Translations under genes and position numbers: made by a program
The notes under the pieces: generated by a model
Told to the model about the DNA's origin: nothing
What the model saw: the letters and a program-made list of their open reading frames with translations, nothing else
The model's database searches: none
Assembly: GCF_000221225.1 (NCBI RefSeq)
Contig: NW_006383023.1
Coordinates: forward strand, 496,001 to 560,000
Length of the DNA stretch: 64,000 bases
From: Thermochaetoides thermophila DSM 1495
Lineage: Eukaryota; Ascomycota; Sordariomycetes; Sordariales; Chaetomiaceae
Reading direction: 5' to 3'
Part shown: in pieces, positions 11,635 through 22,526 of the stretch
How positions within the stretch are numbered: the stretch's first letter is position 1
How the letters are laid out: each line of letters opens with the position of its first letter

Positions 11635-12219
11635 GGCATGCGTTGTCCGATCCGATTTATGGTAATGGTTGGAGGAGAGGAAAAAAAAAAGAAACTGGTC
11701 GGGTAGATATATAAGTCAGAGAGCTTGTGCGCTGCTCACTCAAGCAGGTTTGAAAGTTTAAATTCGTCTCGTCTATCCGAAATAGCGGGCAATTATTATT
11801 TGTTCGCAGAGGAATGAATGCCCGACGGAACGCTGTCAAGATGTCTTGCTCTGGCTGTTGAAGATCAAAAAAAAAAAAGTCGGCCAAAGGCTGGAGCCCC
11901 ACGTTCTGCCGGTGCAGATCGCTGCACGCCGGGCGGTGAGTGGTGGCCAAAGCTTTCACCACTTTCAACCTCTGATAAGATAAGCAGTGGACCCGCCAAA
12001 AAGTGCTCGATTGGAGAGCGGTTGTGGTCAGGAACAGCAGCAACAACTGCTGGCGTGCAGGAGCGCTGGCGTCCGCGGTCCCCGACGCCCATTCCCTCCC
12101 AATAAATTCCATAAATTCCCCATAGAAAACTCAATTCCGGCCCTTCCGCAGTCCACCTCTCTCGTCAACCCCGTCCTCTACGAAAGCAGACGAAGCAGAC
12201 GAGTAGGAAAGCAGACGCA
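11635..12219. promoter_or_regulatory. Divergent promoter region MTR4 / TSC13
   Basis: 585 bp separate two divergent housekeeping starts. A-runs lie at 11680-11690 and 11868-11878. An AT-rich patch with repeated AAATTCC words is at about 12100-12120, close to TSC13. No other gene fits in the space, so both promoters must be here; the individual elements were not determined. Confidence 0.6.
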
Positions 12220-13218
12220 ATGGCGGCCAAGATCTCGCTCAAGCTCACCAACCGTGCTCCCAAAAAGGGCTTCCGCAACCTGCCCTCCCAGATCGAGCTG
12301 TCCGCCGACGCCACAGTCGAGGATGCGAAGAAGGCCATCGCAGCCGCCAGCGGCGTCAAGGACTTCAACCGCGTCGGCCTGTTCGACCCCGAGTCCAAGA
12401 AGACGCTCAAGAACCGCAAGGCTCTGGTGCGCGATGAGCAGGGCGTCATGGCCGCTGGCGAGCTGCTGGTGAAGGATCTTGGTACGTTCCTCTCTACGGT
12501 GCTTCTCTGTCATTGCTAACGGCTTTCAGGCCCCCAGGTCGCCTGGCGCACCGTCTTCGTCATCGAGTACTTCGGGCCGATCCTGTTCCACGTCCTGGTT
12601 CCCCTGGTGCGTCCATACATCTACCGGGTTGAGCCCTTCGTCTACAAGAGCGAAGCCGAGACGCCCATGAGCCAGGTGCAGTGGCTACTGTTCGCCCTCT
12701 TCCACATCCACTTCCTCAAGCGCGAGTACGAGACAATCTTCGTGCACAAGTTCTCCGCCAACACCATGCCCGCCCGCAACATCTTCCGCAACTCTGCCTT
12801 CTACTGGTTCCTGGCTGGTCTCCTCTGCGCCGTCGACATCTACGCCCCTGGTAACCTGGCCGACCGCAACGAGCTCGGCCTGCTCGACTACGCCGGCATT
12901 GCTATCTTCGCCATTGGCGAGACCTGCAACTGGATCGTCCACCAGCACCTGGCCAGCCTGCGCAAACCCGGCGGTACCGAGCGTGGCATCCCCAACTGCA
13001 TCGGCAGCAACTGGGTCACCAGTCCGAATTACATGTTTGAGGTGCTTGCTTGGGTTGGCGTGATCCTGGTCAGCCGCAGCTGGGCCGTGGTCGTCTTCAT
13101 CTGCACCGGCATCATCTACATGCGTGCCTGGTCGCGCGACAAGGAGAAGGCCCTACGCAAGGAGTTTGGCGACCGCTACAAGAAGAAGCGCTACACCATG
13201 CTCCCGGGCCTCATCTAG
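12220..13218 (+). CDS. tsc13: Very-long-chain enoyl-CoA reductase (TSC13 family)
   Basis: Exons 12220-12481 and 12530-13218 give 316 residues, close to the yeast enzyme. Tsc13 reduces trans-2-enoyl-CoA with NADPH, the last step of the ER very-long-chain fatty-acid elongation cycle that feeds sphingolipids. The first ~85 residues form a ubiquitin-like N-terminal domain (K-I-S-L-K-L to LVKDLGPQ), as in TECR/Tsc13. The rest is a steroid-5-alpha-reductase-type membrane domain: VEYFGP-like segment (IEYFGPIL), the conserved HFLKREYET block, several hydrophobic helices, the GSNWVTSPNYMFE signature and the C-terminal RYKKKRYTMLPG motif. The 48-bp intron has a GTACGT donor and a TGCTAAC branch site. 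Intron position right after the N-terminal domain joins GGC across the splice. Confident assignment. Confidence 0.95.
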
Positions 13219-13375
13219 GCATGTGGTGATGTATGGTGTATGATAGGGGGGTTGATAATGTGTAGAGAGGGTTGGGAATGAAGCCAGGAAGAGCTATCCT
13301 GGATGACCAGTGTGGTGTACGATGTAGCACGACATAATTTCATAAAAAAAAAAAAAAAAGTTACTTGCTTTCTCG

Positions 13376-14403
13376 TCATATCGTCTCCTGCGGCAGATCA
13401 ACTGCTTTTCCTTTCCCTTTGCCAGTGTCGATGTCTTCCATCCTAGTATCCCCGTCTTCTTCATCCCTCAGCCGACTGCTCTCTCCTCTCTCATCTCCCC
13501 TCTCCCTCTGCATCTTGTTCTCCTCTTCCTGATCATCCCCCTCCCCATCACTCTCCCAGCTCCCGTCACTTCCACTCCAACTGCCCTCTTCATCAGAACC
13601 ATCCTCCCCCTCCTTCACCAACCTTACCACCTCCGCAACCCTCTCCAGGCCACTCCAGCAAACCTGCGCGAACCACTGCGCATCCCCACCTCTTTTAGTT
13701 TCCCCTCATACTCCCCCACTAATCTTTCCAACTTATCGTTTTCCCTTCGCAATCCCTCGGTTGCCTGCTCCAGAGAACGGAGTTGGCTGCGCAAGGCTTT
13801 GTCGTTGGCGTGAAGGTCGGTTGCTAGTGAGGGAAGGTGGCTGGAGGAGAAGATGTGCGAGAGCGTTGTGGTTAGGTAGAGCCTGGCGTGGTGGAAGGCT
13901 TGAGGGTCGGGAGTGGGTCGTGTCTGGGGCTGGGGTGCCTGGGTACGAGGGGCAGGGGCTGTCACTGTGGTTGGGGCTGTGGAAGGGGTACGGGCGGGGG
14001 TTTGGGTTGAGGGGGTTGGCGTGGCCGTTCCGGTAATGGAGCTGCTTGATGTAGGGGCTACGGCAGATCCTGTTGTTGACGATGATGGTTGTAAGGCTGT
14101 CGTAGTTCGAGTCCCCCGCTCAGACGAAGGGCCTGAAGAGAGCGTGTAATTTGGCTCTTGTTGAACGGAGACAGACGAGGATAGCCCCGTGATGGATTGC
14201 TGAGCTGGCTGTTGGACAGAAGAAGATTTGCTACTGCAGGCGGTGCTGCCGGCTGTGCTTCTTGCTCTCGTCACGGTCGTTGTCGATGCTGTAGCGGTCA
14301 TCGTTGTGAGAGTGACGGTTGGAGCAGAGGGCTGTGCCCTCTTGAGAGAGGGGAGGATGAGACGAGCTGGCGGGGCTGCTGACGTTGATGTTGATGCCGA
14401 CAT
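13376..14403 (-). CDS. Unrecognised S/T/P-rich protein with C-terminal coiled coil and acidic tail, frameshifted
   Basis: I do not recognise the family. From the ATG at 14403 the frame gives ~150 residues of very S/T/P-rich, probably disordered sequence, then a helical part from PDPQAFHH, and a heptad-like coiled coil (SLEQATEGLRRENDKLERLV). Just after KEVG the frame runs into unrelated basic residues and stops near 13624. In another frame, starting exactly there, a natural continuation appears (DAQWFAQVCWSGLERVAEVV, then an acidic D/E/S/G-rich tail with a GKGKGK patch) ending at 13376. Adding one base in the G4 run (13684-13687 on the + strand) would join them into 342 residues. It is either a sequencing indel or a real pseudogene. 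Architecture would suit a scaffold or small complex subunit; no function is claimed. Confidence 0.55.
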
Positions 14404-15020
14404 ATCCGGGATCGACAGATGCCTGTTCGACTTGATGTTTGGGCAGGATAGTCAACTGTGGTTAGTCCTATCCAAGAGATGTGGCTGATGATGAGTGAGC
14501 GGTCACGAGTGTTATATTGGACTCGTCGGGGTCCTAACGGAGAGTCAGATAATGGAGATGGATGTGGAAGGAGAGGCAGGAACTTGAAGTTGGAGTTTGT
14601 GTAACGTTGGAGACGTACGAGACGTCGTCGTGCGTGAACGCTGCATGTGTTCTGATTTGCTAGATACTTACGGATGTTCGCAGAATATCGAACACTTGCA
14701 TATGCAGGCCAAGAGGCCGAAGTGTAACGATATGTCTCTGTCCCTATACTCTCTCATGTTGTTGTATCTTGAGAACAGCTACACCGCGCTCCAACCCCTT
14801 ATGAAATCGTTGAAAGCAGAGGGGGCTTGTTTAGTTTGTCAAGAGTATCACTTTCAAACTGTCAAGCGGGACAATCCAGTCTCCAGCCAACCGTCTAATT
14901 TCTATCCACTACGGCATCTTCCTCTTATCCCTCTCCCCTTACAATGCAAAATCTTAATATAAGTACAATAGTGCAGCACATACCCAATCCCAAACATATC
15001 CATTCATCCAGTCAAAGGAT

Positions 15021-15067
15021 ATCCATCCATCCATCCATCCATCCATCCATCCATCCATCCATCCATC
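15021..15067. repeat. (ATCC)n microsatellite, copy 1
   Basis: About eleven perfect ATCC units in the SOG2 3' flank. Confidence 0.95.
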
Positions 15068-15196
15068 ATCCATTGCTACGCAGCAGCAGCAGCAGCACCA
15101 GTAAACGAGAGAACGAAAAAGCAAAATGTAGTTGTAAAAAAAAAAAAAACAAAAACCATGCACATATGCCATCAATAGGTATCATATGAGCCCTAG

Positions 15197-15240
15197 GTAT
15201 CCATCCATCCCTTCCATCCATCCATCCATCCATCCATCCT
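15197..15240. repeat. (ATCC)n microsatellite, copy 2
   Basis: A second ATCC array about 130 bp from the first and interrupted once by CCTT, still in the SOG2 3' flank. Confidence 0.93.
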
Positions 15241-15417
15241 CATTTCCCAAACGCCCGCGCTTTGTTTTTGCTTGCTTCTTGCTTTTTTTGTCGTCCTCAA
15301 AACTGCTGTACTCAATGCTTGCCTGCAATGCATTCGTCTCTCCCCATCATAATAACCCCAATTATATCCCCCTCATCCCCTCTCCTCTTGACAATCTTCA
15401 CCAAAACCGTCCTCAGC

Positions 15418-18400
15418 TTAATAACCCCCAACCTTCCCCTCCCTGCTCAGGCCTACTCTCGCCCCAAACCCTCCCATCGCCCCCATGGGCCCAGGGCCCG
15501 GGCTCACAACCCCCATACCAACAACATCACCCTGCCCAGTCCCAGCATACAACCCTCCTGGCGCATTCCCCATATTCCCCAACGTCGGTGTCCTCCTGCC
15601 CCCCATCGGCCCGACAGGCCCAACCGGAGGAGGGGGATACTCCCCCCTGCGCGACGGGGCCTGTTCCCGGAAGTCACGGGAGGTTTCAACGACGGTACTA
15701 GCGCTGCTAAACCCGCTGCTAATCGATGCCGTCTCGGTGCGGTCTGACATCGCGTAGTGCGGCTGGGCATGGGCAGCAACAGGGTGATGACCGTTAAGGC
15801 CGTTTATGTGGTGAGAGGGGTGATGGATATTAAAGGATGCGCTTTGCGGGGTGCTAGGAACGGTCGCCTGAACGGCTGGGCCAAGGGCCGCACTTTGGGG
15901 GGTCATGGGCAGCGGTGTTGGGGGCGGGGGGGCTGGTGCCGACGGGCTAGACACACCCGCCGCACCAGCCGCAGCTCCAGGACCGGCTGGATGTTCCGGC
16001 CCGGCCGACTGGCGCAGATAATACCCCCAAGGCGAAGACATCATGAGATCGAGCGTCTCCTTCATAGCCTGCTGAATCGGTCTCAACCTGGCCTTTGTAT
16101 CTGCCGGCAAAGCCACATCATTCTGGAACTGCATGATCTTCTTGACCAGGACATACCACGAGTCAATGAAGGCGTTGCACAATCTCCAAAACGTAATCTG
16201 CGTGCGGATGCCCGGCTCCTTGAGCTTGATAGTCGACAGGCGCGCCTTGAGTCCTTCCGTCTGCTGGATCGTCGTGTTGCACTTGACAATCAGCGCCCGC
16301 CAGCATTGGATGACGTGTTCGGGAGACCGTTGGGCGGCGGCGGCGCGCATCGAGGACATGAATTGCGCGTTCATGCCGGGCAGCGTGCGCATGACGAGTT
16401 CGGTTGTCTTTTGGAGGGCGAGGAAGATGCGTTCGAAGGCCCGGTCTTCTTCAGTGAAGTCGGCCGAGAGGTTGCGGGTGCCTATGGTGCTGGTTGATGC
16501 GAACGACTCGCCCGATTGGGGCGTGGCTGCGCTCGCTGCCGCGTAGTTGTTCCTTCCGCCGCCGTTGATATACGAAGGGACGTCTGTGGCAACGCGCAGA
16601 TTGCTCGGCTGAGGGGGACAGTTGCCGTTCCGGGGCCGGCCATTGATGACAGACCGGTCGCCTGGTGTTGGCGTAACCACATCGCGGTTATAGGGCCGGA
16701 TGGTATTCTCGCCAAGCTCATGTCTCGACATCGCTGTTGGCGGCCGCGAAATGTCCTCCGGAGGGGGGGCAACCTGGTTACACGTCACGCGCAGCTCCAT
16801 GACACTGTTATAGAGCTGCAGCAGCAGTGTCCGGATGTACCGCGGGTCGCCATACTCTAAAAACACATCGACGTTGGCCATCAGCAGCGAGCAGACGTGC
16901 GTGTAGGCATTGATCAGCGTGAGGCAAGCCCGCTGAACGTTCTCGTTCTCGCGCTGGCCGTGGCCCTCGTTGATCGCCTGGTCCTGCTTCTGGATCTCCA
17001 TCTCCAACTGCTCGACATGGTCGTTCGTGTTGTAAAACACAATCTCGAGGTTGGACCTCCCCGCCGACCCGTTGTTGGTCAAGCCAACCAGCGTCTGAAT
17101 CATAGGATGGATCTGGAAGATCGAATACAGCACCCCCTTAGCCGCCTCGAGCACGGGGTCGAATATCTTAGACTCTCTCCGTCTCTCGGGCAGCACCGAA
17201 AGCCGCCGGACGTACACAGGCCTCTGCAATGCCGGCGGCTCAGCGGGGCTCCCCAGATTAGGACTCTTAACTTGCAACCCGGGTCCATGGCCCTGCATCG
17301 CCGAGCCATGGCTGAGGCCGCGATAATGGCTGAACCGGTTGGGATTGACCTCGATCTCCTCCAGCGTGCTGAGCTCCGACCGCTTGCTAACCATGCCCAT
17401 GCGCCGCGATCGACTTTCTGACCGTTCCCTGCTCGACGGCTGATATGCCGTCTCCGAGTTGCTGCGCACGCGCTCGTTGAGATTGCCCATGACCAACGGC
17501 GCCACGCCAGGCTTGCGGTGGGCTGCGTTCTGCTGCGACAATCCGCGATAGTGTGAGCGCATCGGGATGGGGGGTGGCCGTGGAGCGGCGGGCGAGCGTA
17601 GGTCGGGCACTTCGTTGCCGTTTACCTTCACAGGAAACCGACCACTGAAGACTCTCTTCATCGTTGGGCGTGGCGTCTCTCCTCCTTCCACGGACTCGGT
17701 AGGGGATTCGGCCGTAACCGACGAAGCGCCTGAGCCGGTGCCGGCAGCACCATATCGCTCCTCCTTGAGAAACTTCTTGATGGCTGCCGTGGCATCAGTC
17801 TCGCGATGATCATTGATCTCCTTGTCGTCCACAGGGGGATTGGGACCCGTGCCAGGAATATCGATCTTGTAGGGATCGGGATATACCAGAGGGTTTCCTG
17901 CCAGCTTGATCCAGTGCAGGGACGGCATATCGGCTAAGCAAACCGGCAAGTGGGTGATCTGGTTCTTAAACACAGACAACACCTTGAGCGAGGACATCTT
18001 GACGATTTCGTTCGGCAGAGTCTTCAACAAGTTGCGGCCGAGGTCAAGGATCTCGAGGGATTTGAGTTCGCAGAGCTGGCTTGGTCAGCTGAGACTTCTC
18101 GGCGCCACGGGGATTCAGGCAATTACTCACCACCAGCGGGAACTCCTTTATCCTGTTCTGTCTGACATTGAGGTAGCGCAACATCGTGCACTCAGAGAAC
18201 CGAGAGGGGAAGGTGGTTAGGTAGTTGTGCGAGAGGGCAAATCTAGAATCCGTTAGAATCCCCTGACCAAGGCAGTCGGTCACACAACGACAGCGACAAT
18301 CATACCTCTCCAGCTCGTCCTTTATAACATCCACGATCTCCTCGGGCAACGTGTGGATGCGCTTCCGGCTCAGATCGATGGTCAGGCCGGGCATCAAGCC

Positions 18401-18637
18401 GCTGCCCTCGACAGCAACAGCATTGGCCTCTACCTCACGGGCAGCGCGCATGGCATCGCGGGCCAGAGCCAGCACCTGGCTGGGCGACAGTGGCTGCCCC
18501 GCCGAGAGCGACGAGGCCGGCACATCCTTGGGGACGGCCGGGACGGGCGGCGGCGGCGTTGGGTTCGCGAGGGCTGCAGCAGCGATGGCTCGACGGGCCT
18601 GGGCCGGGTTGTCGGGCAGTCCCCGAGGGAAGTCCAT
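15418..18637 (-). CDS. sog2: RAM signalling pathway leucine-rich-repeat protein SOG2
   Basis: Three minus-strand exons, 18637-18306, 18242-18131 and 18075-15418, with 63- and 55-bp introns, give 1033 residues. Sog2 is a component of the RAM/MOR network that acts with the NDR kinase Cbk1/Cot1 in polarised growth and cell separation. Seen: a disordered A/P-rich start; leucine-rich repeats from about 90 to 200 (for example LSHNYLTTFPS, LRYLNVRQNRIKEFP, LEILDLGRNLLKTLP, LKVLSVFKNQITHLP); a serine-rich linker; the SOG2 domain beginning near KGVLYSIFQIHPMI, with long helices through VMRTLPGMNAQF and WRLCNAFIDSWYVL; and a P/G-rich tail with ERTETASISSGFSS. Both introns fall inside the repeat region. 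The LRR-then-SOG2 order is diagnostic of the family. Its upstream region contains an N base at 18778. Confidence 0.92.
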
Positions 18638-20791
18638 CGAGATGGAGGCGGGTCGTCGGCCGCTCTCTGTCGGTCCTGTCGGTCCCCCAGTCGATCAATC
18701 GGATTGGATCGATCGCCGTTGTCGTCGCTGTGGCCGGGTTGTCGTTGTCGGGGGTCGAGGCCCGTTTTTTTTTTTTCNGGGAAAAAAGGAGGAAGGGGGG
18801 AGGGAGGGGAAATTGGGAAGATTGGGATGGGAGAAAGGGAATTTGTCGACCGAAGGAAGCGGATTATTTGTCCCGAGTCGCTCAACCGCTTGAACCGTTC
18901 GCGGACGGATCAATGGGAATTTTTTTTTTGTTTTTTAGGCGAGAGTTGTCGATGGTGGCAGCCGGTCGGACAAAGTCATTGCGAGACCAACCTCGAGCAG
19001 TTTGGGGTCGCCGGGTCGACAGGGCCCAGGGGCTGGTCCCGATTCAGTCCAGGTTCGTTTTCCTTTTCCCGTTCCTTATTTCTAGAAATGGGGCCGCCTG
19101 CCAAGGGACTTGGAACGGTGTTGCAGGCGGTGAATGAACTGATGATGGACTGTTCGGTTGTGCGATTGTGCAAATTGGCGTCGATGTCGTGAGGGGGAAA
19201 ATGTTGCTGGTCCAACTTTGTGCGCTGCCGTCGTCTCGCAGTGTTTGAATAGGTGCGTTTGCTGGCTTCGAGGGAGCCACTGGCAGAGGCTGCCTCGTCT
19301 GAACAGCGGCTGCTGCGATCCCGTCTCGGGTCCAGTCAGTTCGGCGTTCCAGAGGTTCCAAAGGTTCCAAGAGACCACAAGCACAAAGCGCCCGCCCTGC
19401 GCTTCGATAGGGGTTCATCGAGTGACTCCACAGCAACTGTTTTGGGGTGCATCCAGAAACATACAGGGGGTAGTGGGGCATTGACCTCAGGCCTGGTCTT
19501 CGGGTGGAGCCCCCGCTTTTCCTCCCCAGCCTGTCAGGTCGCGTCGAGGACGTGAAGCCCGCGAGCCCTGGCTCCACGCCCGGGGCGTGCACACAGCGGG
19601 ACGGGCCAGCGTACCGCACAACTGCAAGGGACAAGCAAAGACTGGACAATTCTCTGGGTATCTCTGGGCGTTCTGCAGGGCATTTGGGAATGTGAGCTGG
19701 CCTCGCAACGCCCAATCGATCATTGAGAGCAACCAACTCGCAACTGCAGCGCAACGGCCGCCCGCTGCCTCCTTCGGAATCAACCTCATTAGCTGGGTCC
19801 AAGCGATGCATCGGCGGCTACCCAGATGGGCCACCGCACAGATGGATGCCACTGTCAGATGGACAACCTGCAAAACCTCCAACTCTCTCCAGCATTTGAA
19901 ACGAAACGCTGCCCGCGCAGCCAAGGCATCGGCTGCTGTGCGGAGTTGAGTAAGACTCCAAGTGTGCTGCCGAAGCACAATGTCCTTGGCCGTGAGCGCG
20001 TCTGGAATCCGCTCAAATCAGCGCCACATTGCGGGCGGCTCGATATGAATTGGCTTCTTACACTGCAGCTGTGCCGTCTGTCGCGTTCAGCAAGTAAGAT
20101 GGCAAGCTGCCTATTGCAATGGCATGGACTTCCCGAGTCCGGTGTAAGACGGCAGCATGCCGGAGTGACTTCAGCTCTGCTGCTCTCGGCCAACGAGCAG
20201 CCTTGGCAAGGGGCCGAAACATGTAATCTCTTGGGTGTATCTGTTGTCAGATCTACGCATTCTAGAGGACAGATCTGACAGACGAGCGACAGCTATGTGA
20301 ACTGTGTATCCTCGTAGTTTGCGTCTTGGTCGCTTGCCAACTTACATGTCCAGATTTCAGGACCTGAGGCTCATCATGCCGGGAACATATGCAAACCCTA
20401 ACCCTGATGTCAAACCTATGGCTTCGGTTTGTCCGCGGCCCGGCAACCAATCGCCGCTCCGACTCGACAGTCAACAACGATCTCAACGTTTGGTTTCCAA
20501 ATCTTTTATGAGGCCTCTCAAATTAAGTCCAAGTTGGCTATCTTGAGTCTTTTAACTGTCCTTAATGTTGTCTTGTCGAAGTTGAGCGAACTGAAGACTT
20601 GAGTTGAGTCTTCTATTTTGTCAGGAAACTCATTGGCAGGGACTCGTCCTCGTCCACGTCCGTCCATTCTTTCAACTCCTTAGCCTCAGGCAACAACTAC
20701 GTACCTACACTCTCACTTTTAACGAAAAGATCTCAGAACGTCGGGTACATGACAGAGTTGAAATTTCCCAGAGACCATATCCTTATCCATC
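18638..20791. other. Intergenic region between divergent SOG2 and RecQ genes
   Basis: About 2.15 kb shared by two divergent genes. The SOG2-proximal part is purine/pyrimidine-biased, with a T-run, one ambiguous base at 18778 and an A-run next to it, and T9 near 18920. Frames of 100-255 codons exist on both strands at 19.0-20.0 kb, but they overlap each other and show no family features, so I do not call them genes. The last 300 bp carry repeated TTGAGTC/GACTTGA words ahead of the RecQ start. Confidence 0.6.
20593..20613. promoter_or_regulatory. Inverted repeat in the RecQ promoter
   Basis: Perfect 7-bp arms, GAAGACT and AGTCTTC, separated by TGAGTTG, 179 bp upstream of the RecQ start. The symmetry suits a dimeric regulator site, but chance cannot be excluded. 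Confidence 0.35.
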
Positions 20792-22433
20792 ATGCCTCTC
20801 GCAAGGAGGAACGACTCATTTCATGACATCGACTTTACCTTGCGGCAACAGTTTGGCAAAACGTCCTTCAGGTACCCCTGAGTCCTCAACTTCCTGTCCT
20901 GGTAAAGAGTCAACATAAAGTTTTGGTTACTGATTTGGCTAGACCATATCAACGCGAGATCATCCTAGCAGCATTGGAAGGCAAAGATGTCTTCGTTCAG
21001 GCAGCCACCTCATTTGGCAAGAGCCTATGTTTCCAGCTACCGGCTGTTATCAACCGGGGAAGTGAGTGACCATGCAGCCCCTGAGTCTTTCAGGGCTCTT
21101 GAAGACTAACACCTTTTTGAGTTACAATCGTCGTCTCACCTCTCTTAAGTCTTATGGTAAGCTCTCTCTCTCTATCTCTATCTCTATCTCTCAACGGTCA
21201 ACAGGCTCAATGCTCACTACGTAGATTAACCAAGTCGAATCTCTCCGCTCAGCCAACGTCGACGCACGAACCCTCAACAGTAACACGCCGCCCTCTGAGC
21301 GCGATTACATCTACCAGGACCTCGCCACAGGCCATCCGCGCACACGGCTTCTCTACGTCACCCCCGAGCTCTGCTCCTCCGAGCACTTCCGCCGGCAGCT
21401 CCGCCTCGTCCACGAGCAGCGCGAGCTAGCCCGTATCGCCATCGACGAGGCGCACTGCATCTCCGAATGGGGCCACGATTTCCGAAAGGACTTCAAACGG
21501 CTGTCCTGGTTTCGAGAAATGTTTCCTGATGTGCCGATCATGTGTTTGACAGCGACGGCCAATGAACAGGTTAGGCGGGATATTTTGACTACGTTGGGCC
21601 TGGACAGGACGCCGGAGAGACTGAAGAATTTCACCATGACTGCGCACAGGCCAAATCTGCATTTGGAGGTAAGGTTTACGAGTGATCAGGCGAATGATCG
21701 GTTTGATGATTTTGTGACGTGGTTGAAGGGTGTTTATGCGCGTCGGTCGCAGCCGGAGAGGAAAGCGGAGTTAGATGCGGTGGGGGAGAGGGTACAAAAC
21801 GTACCGGGGATTATATACACGCTGTCAAGGGATGAGTGTGAGATGTTGGCCGCGGCACTCAGGCAAGAGGAGATTGGGGCCAGGCCGTTCCATGCGAAGC
21901 TGCCGAAAGAGGTGAAGGAGGAGACGCTGGCCAGATGGATCGCGAATGAGCCGGGGTACGATATCATCGTTGCCACCACCGCGTTTGGTATGGGGATCGA
22001 CAAGGAGAATGTTCGATTTGTCGTGCATTGGCGGCTGCCGAAGAGCTTTGAGGGGTATTATCAGGAGGCTGGGAGAGCCGGGAGAGATGGGAATGCGAGT
22101 TATTGCTTCTTGTACTATGCTCGTGAGGACAGGGATCGGGTATGCAATATGGTGATGCGGGATGGAGGACCGAATGACACGAACCGGGAGGCAAGGATGC
22201 GGAGTCTAAGTCGTCTGGTTGAATATTGCGAGAGCACGGATACGTGTCGCCATGCGTTTATTTGCAAGTATTTCGGCGAAGAGAAGGTGCCAGAGTGTGA
22301 CTATGCCTGCGACTGGCATAAAGATCCTCAAGGGCTGAAGAGGAGGATGATGGCCGGTTTGGCAAGCGAAGAGTGGGTGAGCACGCAGAGGGAAGAGGGC
22401 AGGTTCGATGATTACGAGTACTGGAGTGAATGA
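20792..22433 (+). CDS. Short RecQ-family ATP-dependent DNA helicase
   Basis: Exons 20792-20871, 20943-21061, 21122-21156 and 21225-22433 join in frame to 480 residues. RecQ enzymes unwind DNA 3'-5' and act in recombination and replication-fork repair. Seen: the RecQ motif 0 (FRPYQREII), motif I as TSFGKSLCFQLPA, SPLLSLM (Ia), YVTPE, DEAHCISEWGHDFRKDF (II plus aromatic loop), LTATA (III), motifs IV-VI through GIIYTLSR, ATTAFGMGIDK and QEAGRAGRDG, then a zinc-binding subdomain with Cys in YCES..CRH..CKYFGE..CDYACDW. There is no HRDC and hardly any winged helix, so it is the minimal, RECQ1/RecQ5-like type rather than a Sgs1/BLM type. A CT/ATCT repeat fills intron 3. It converges on the resolvase gene, whose end is 93 bp away. 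Confidence 0.9.
21160..21192. repeat. CT/ATCT repeat inside RecQ intron 3
   Basis: CT repeats followed by TATCTC units directly after the GTAAGC donor. They account for much of the intron's 68 bp and provide its pyrimidine content. Confidence 0.85.
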
Positions 22434-22526
22434 GATACCCTGACTTACTAGGATCTTCTATATACGGTGTCTATCTTAGTCTAGGTCTAATATGCTCTTG
22501 TTATCCCATCTCATGCCATCCGTCGT

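Larger units (their letters stand above)
14404..15417. other. Intergenic region with microsatellites between the coiled-coil gene and SOG2
   Basis: About 1 kb covering the upstream side of the coiled-coil gene and the downstream side of SOG2. It holds two ATCC microsatellites, a short GCA run (15080-15095) and an A13 run near 15137. No gene is supported; frames over the ATCC tracts are repeat artefacts. Confidence 0.65.

Noticed and set aside
8582..11706. Long open frames on the + strand opposite MTR4 (up to 285 codons)
   Set aside because: They mirror the codon pattern of a GC-rich helicase gene whose motifs are unambiguous on the minus strand; no family features.
15757..17421. Frames of 137-246 codons on the + strand opposite SOG2
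   Set aside because: Antisense shadows of SOG2; no ATG context or motifs.
19044..19978. Overlapping minus-strand frames of 163 and 255 codons between SOG2 and RecQ
   Set aside because: They overlap in different frames, also overlap + frames, and show no domain or sensible composition.
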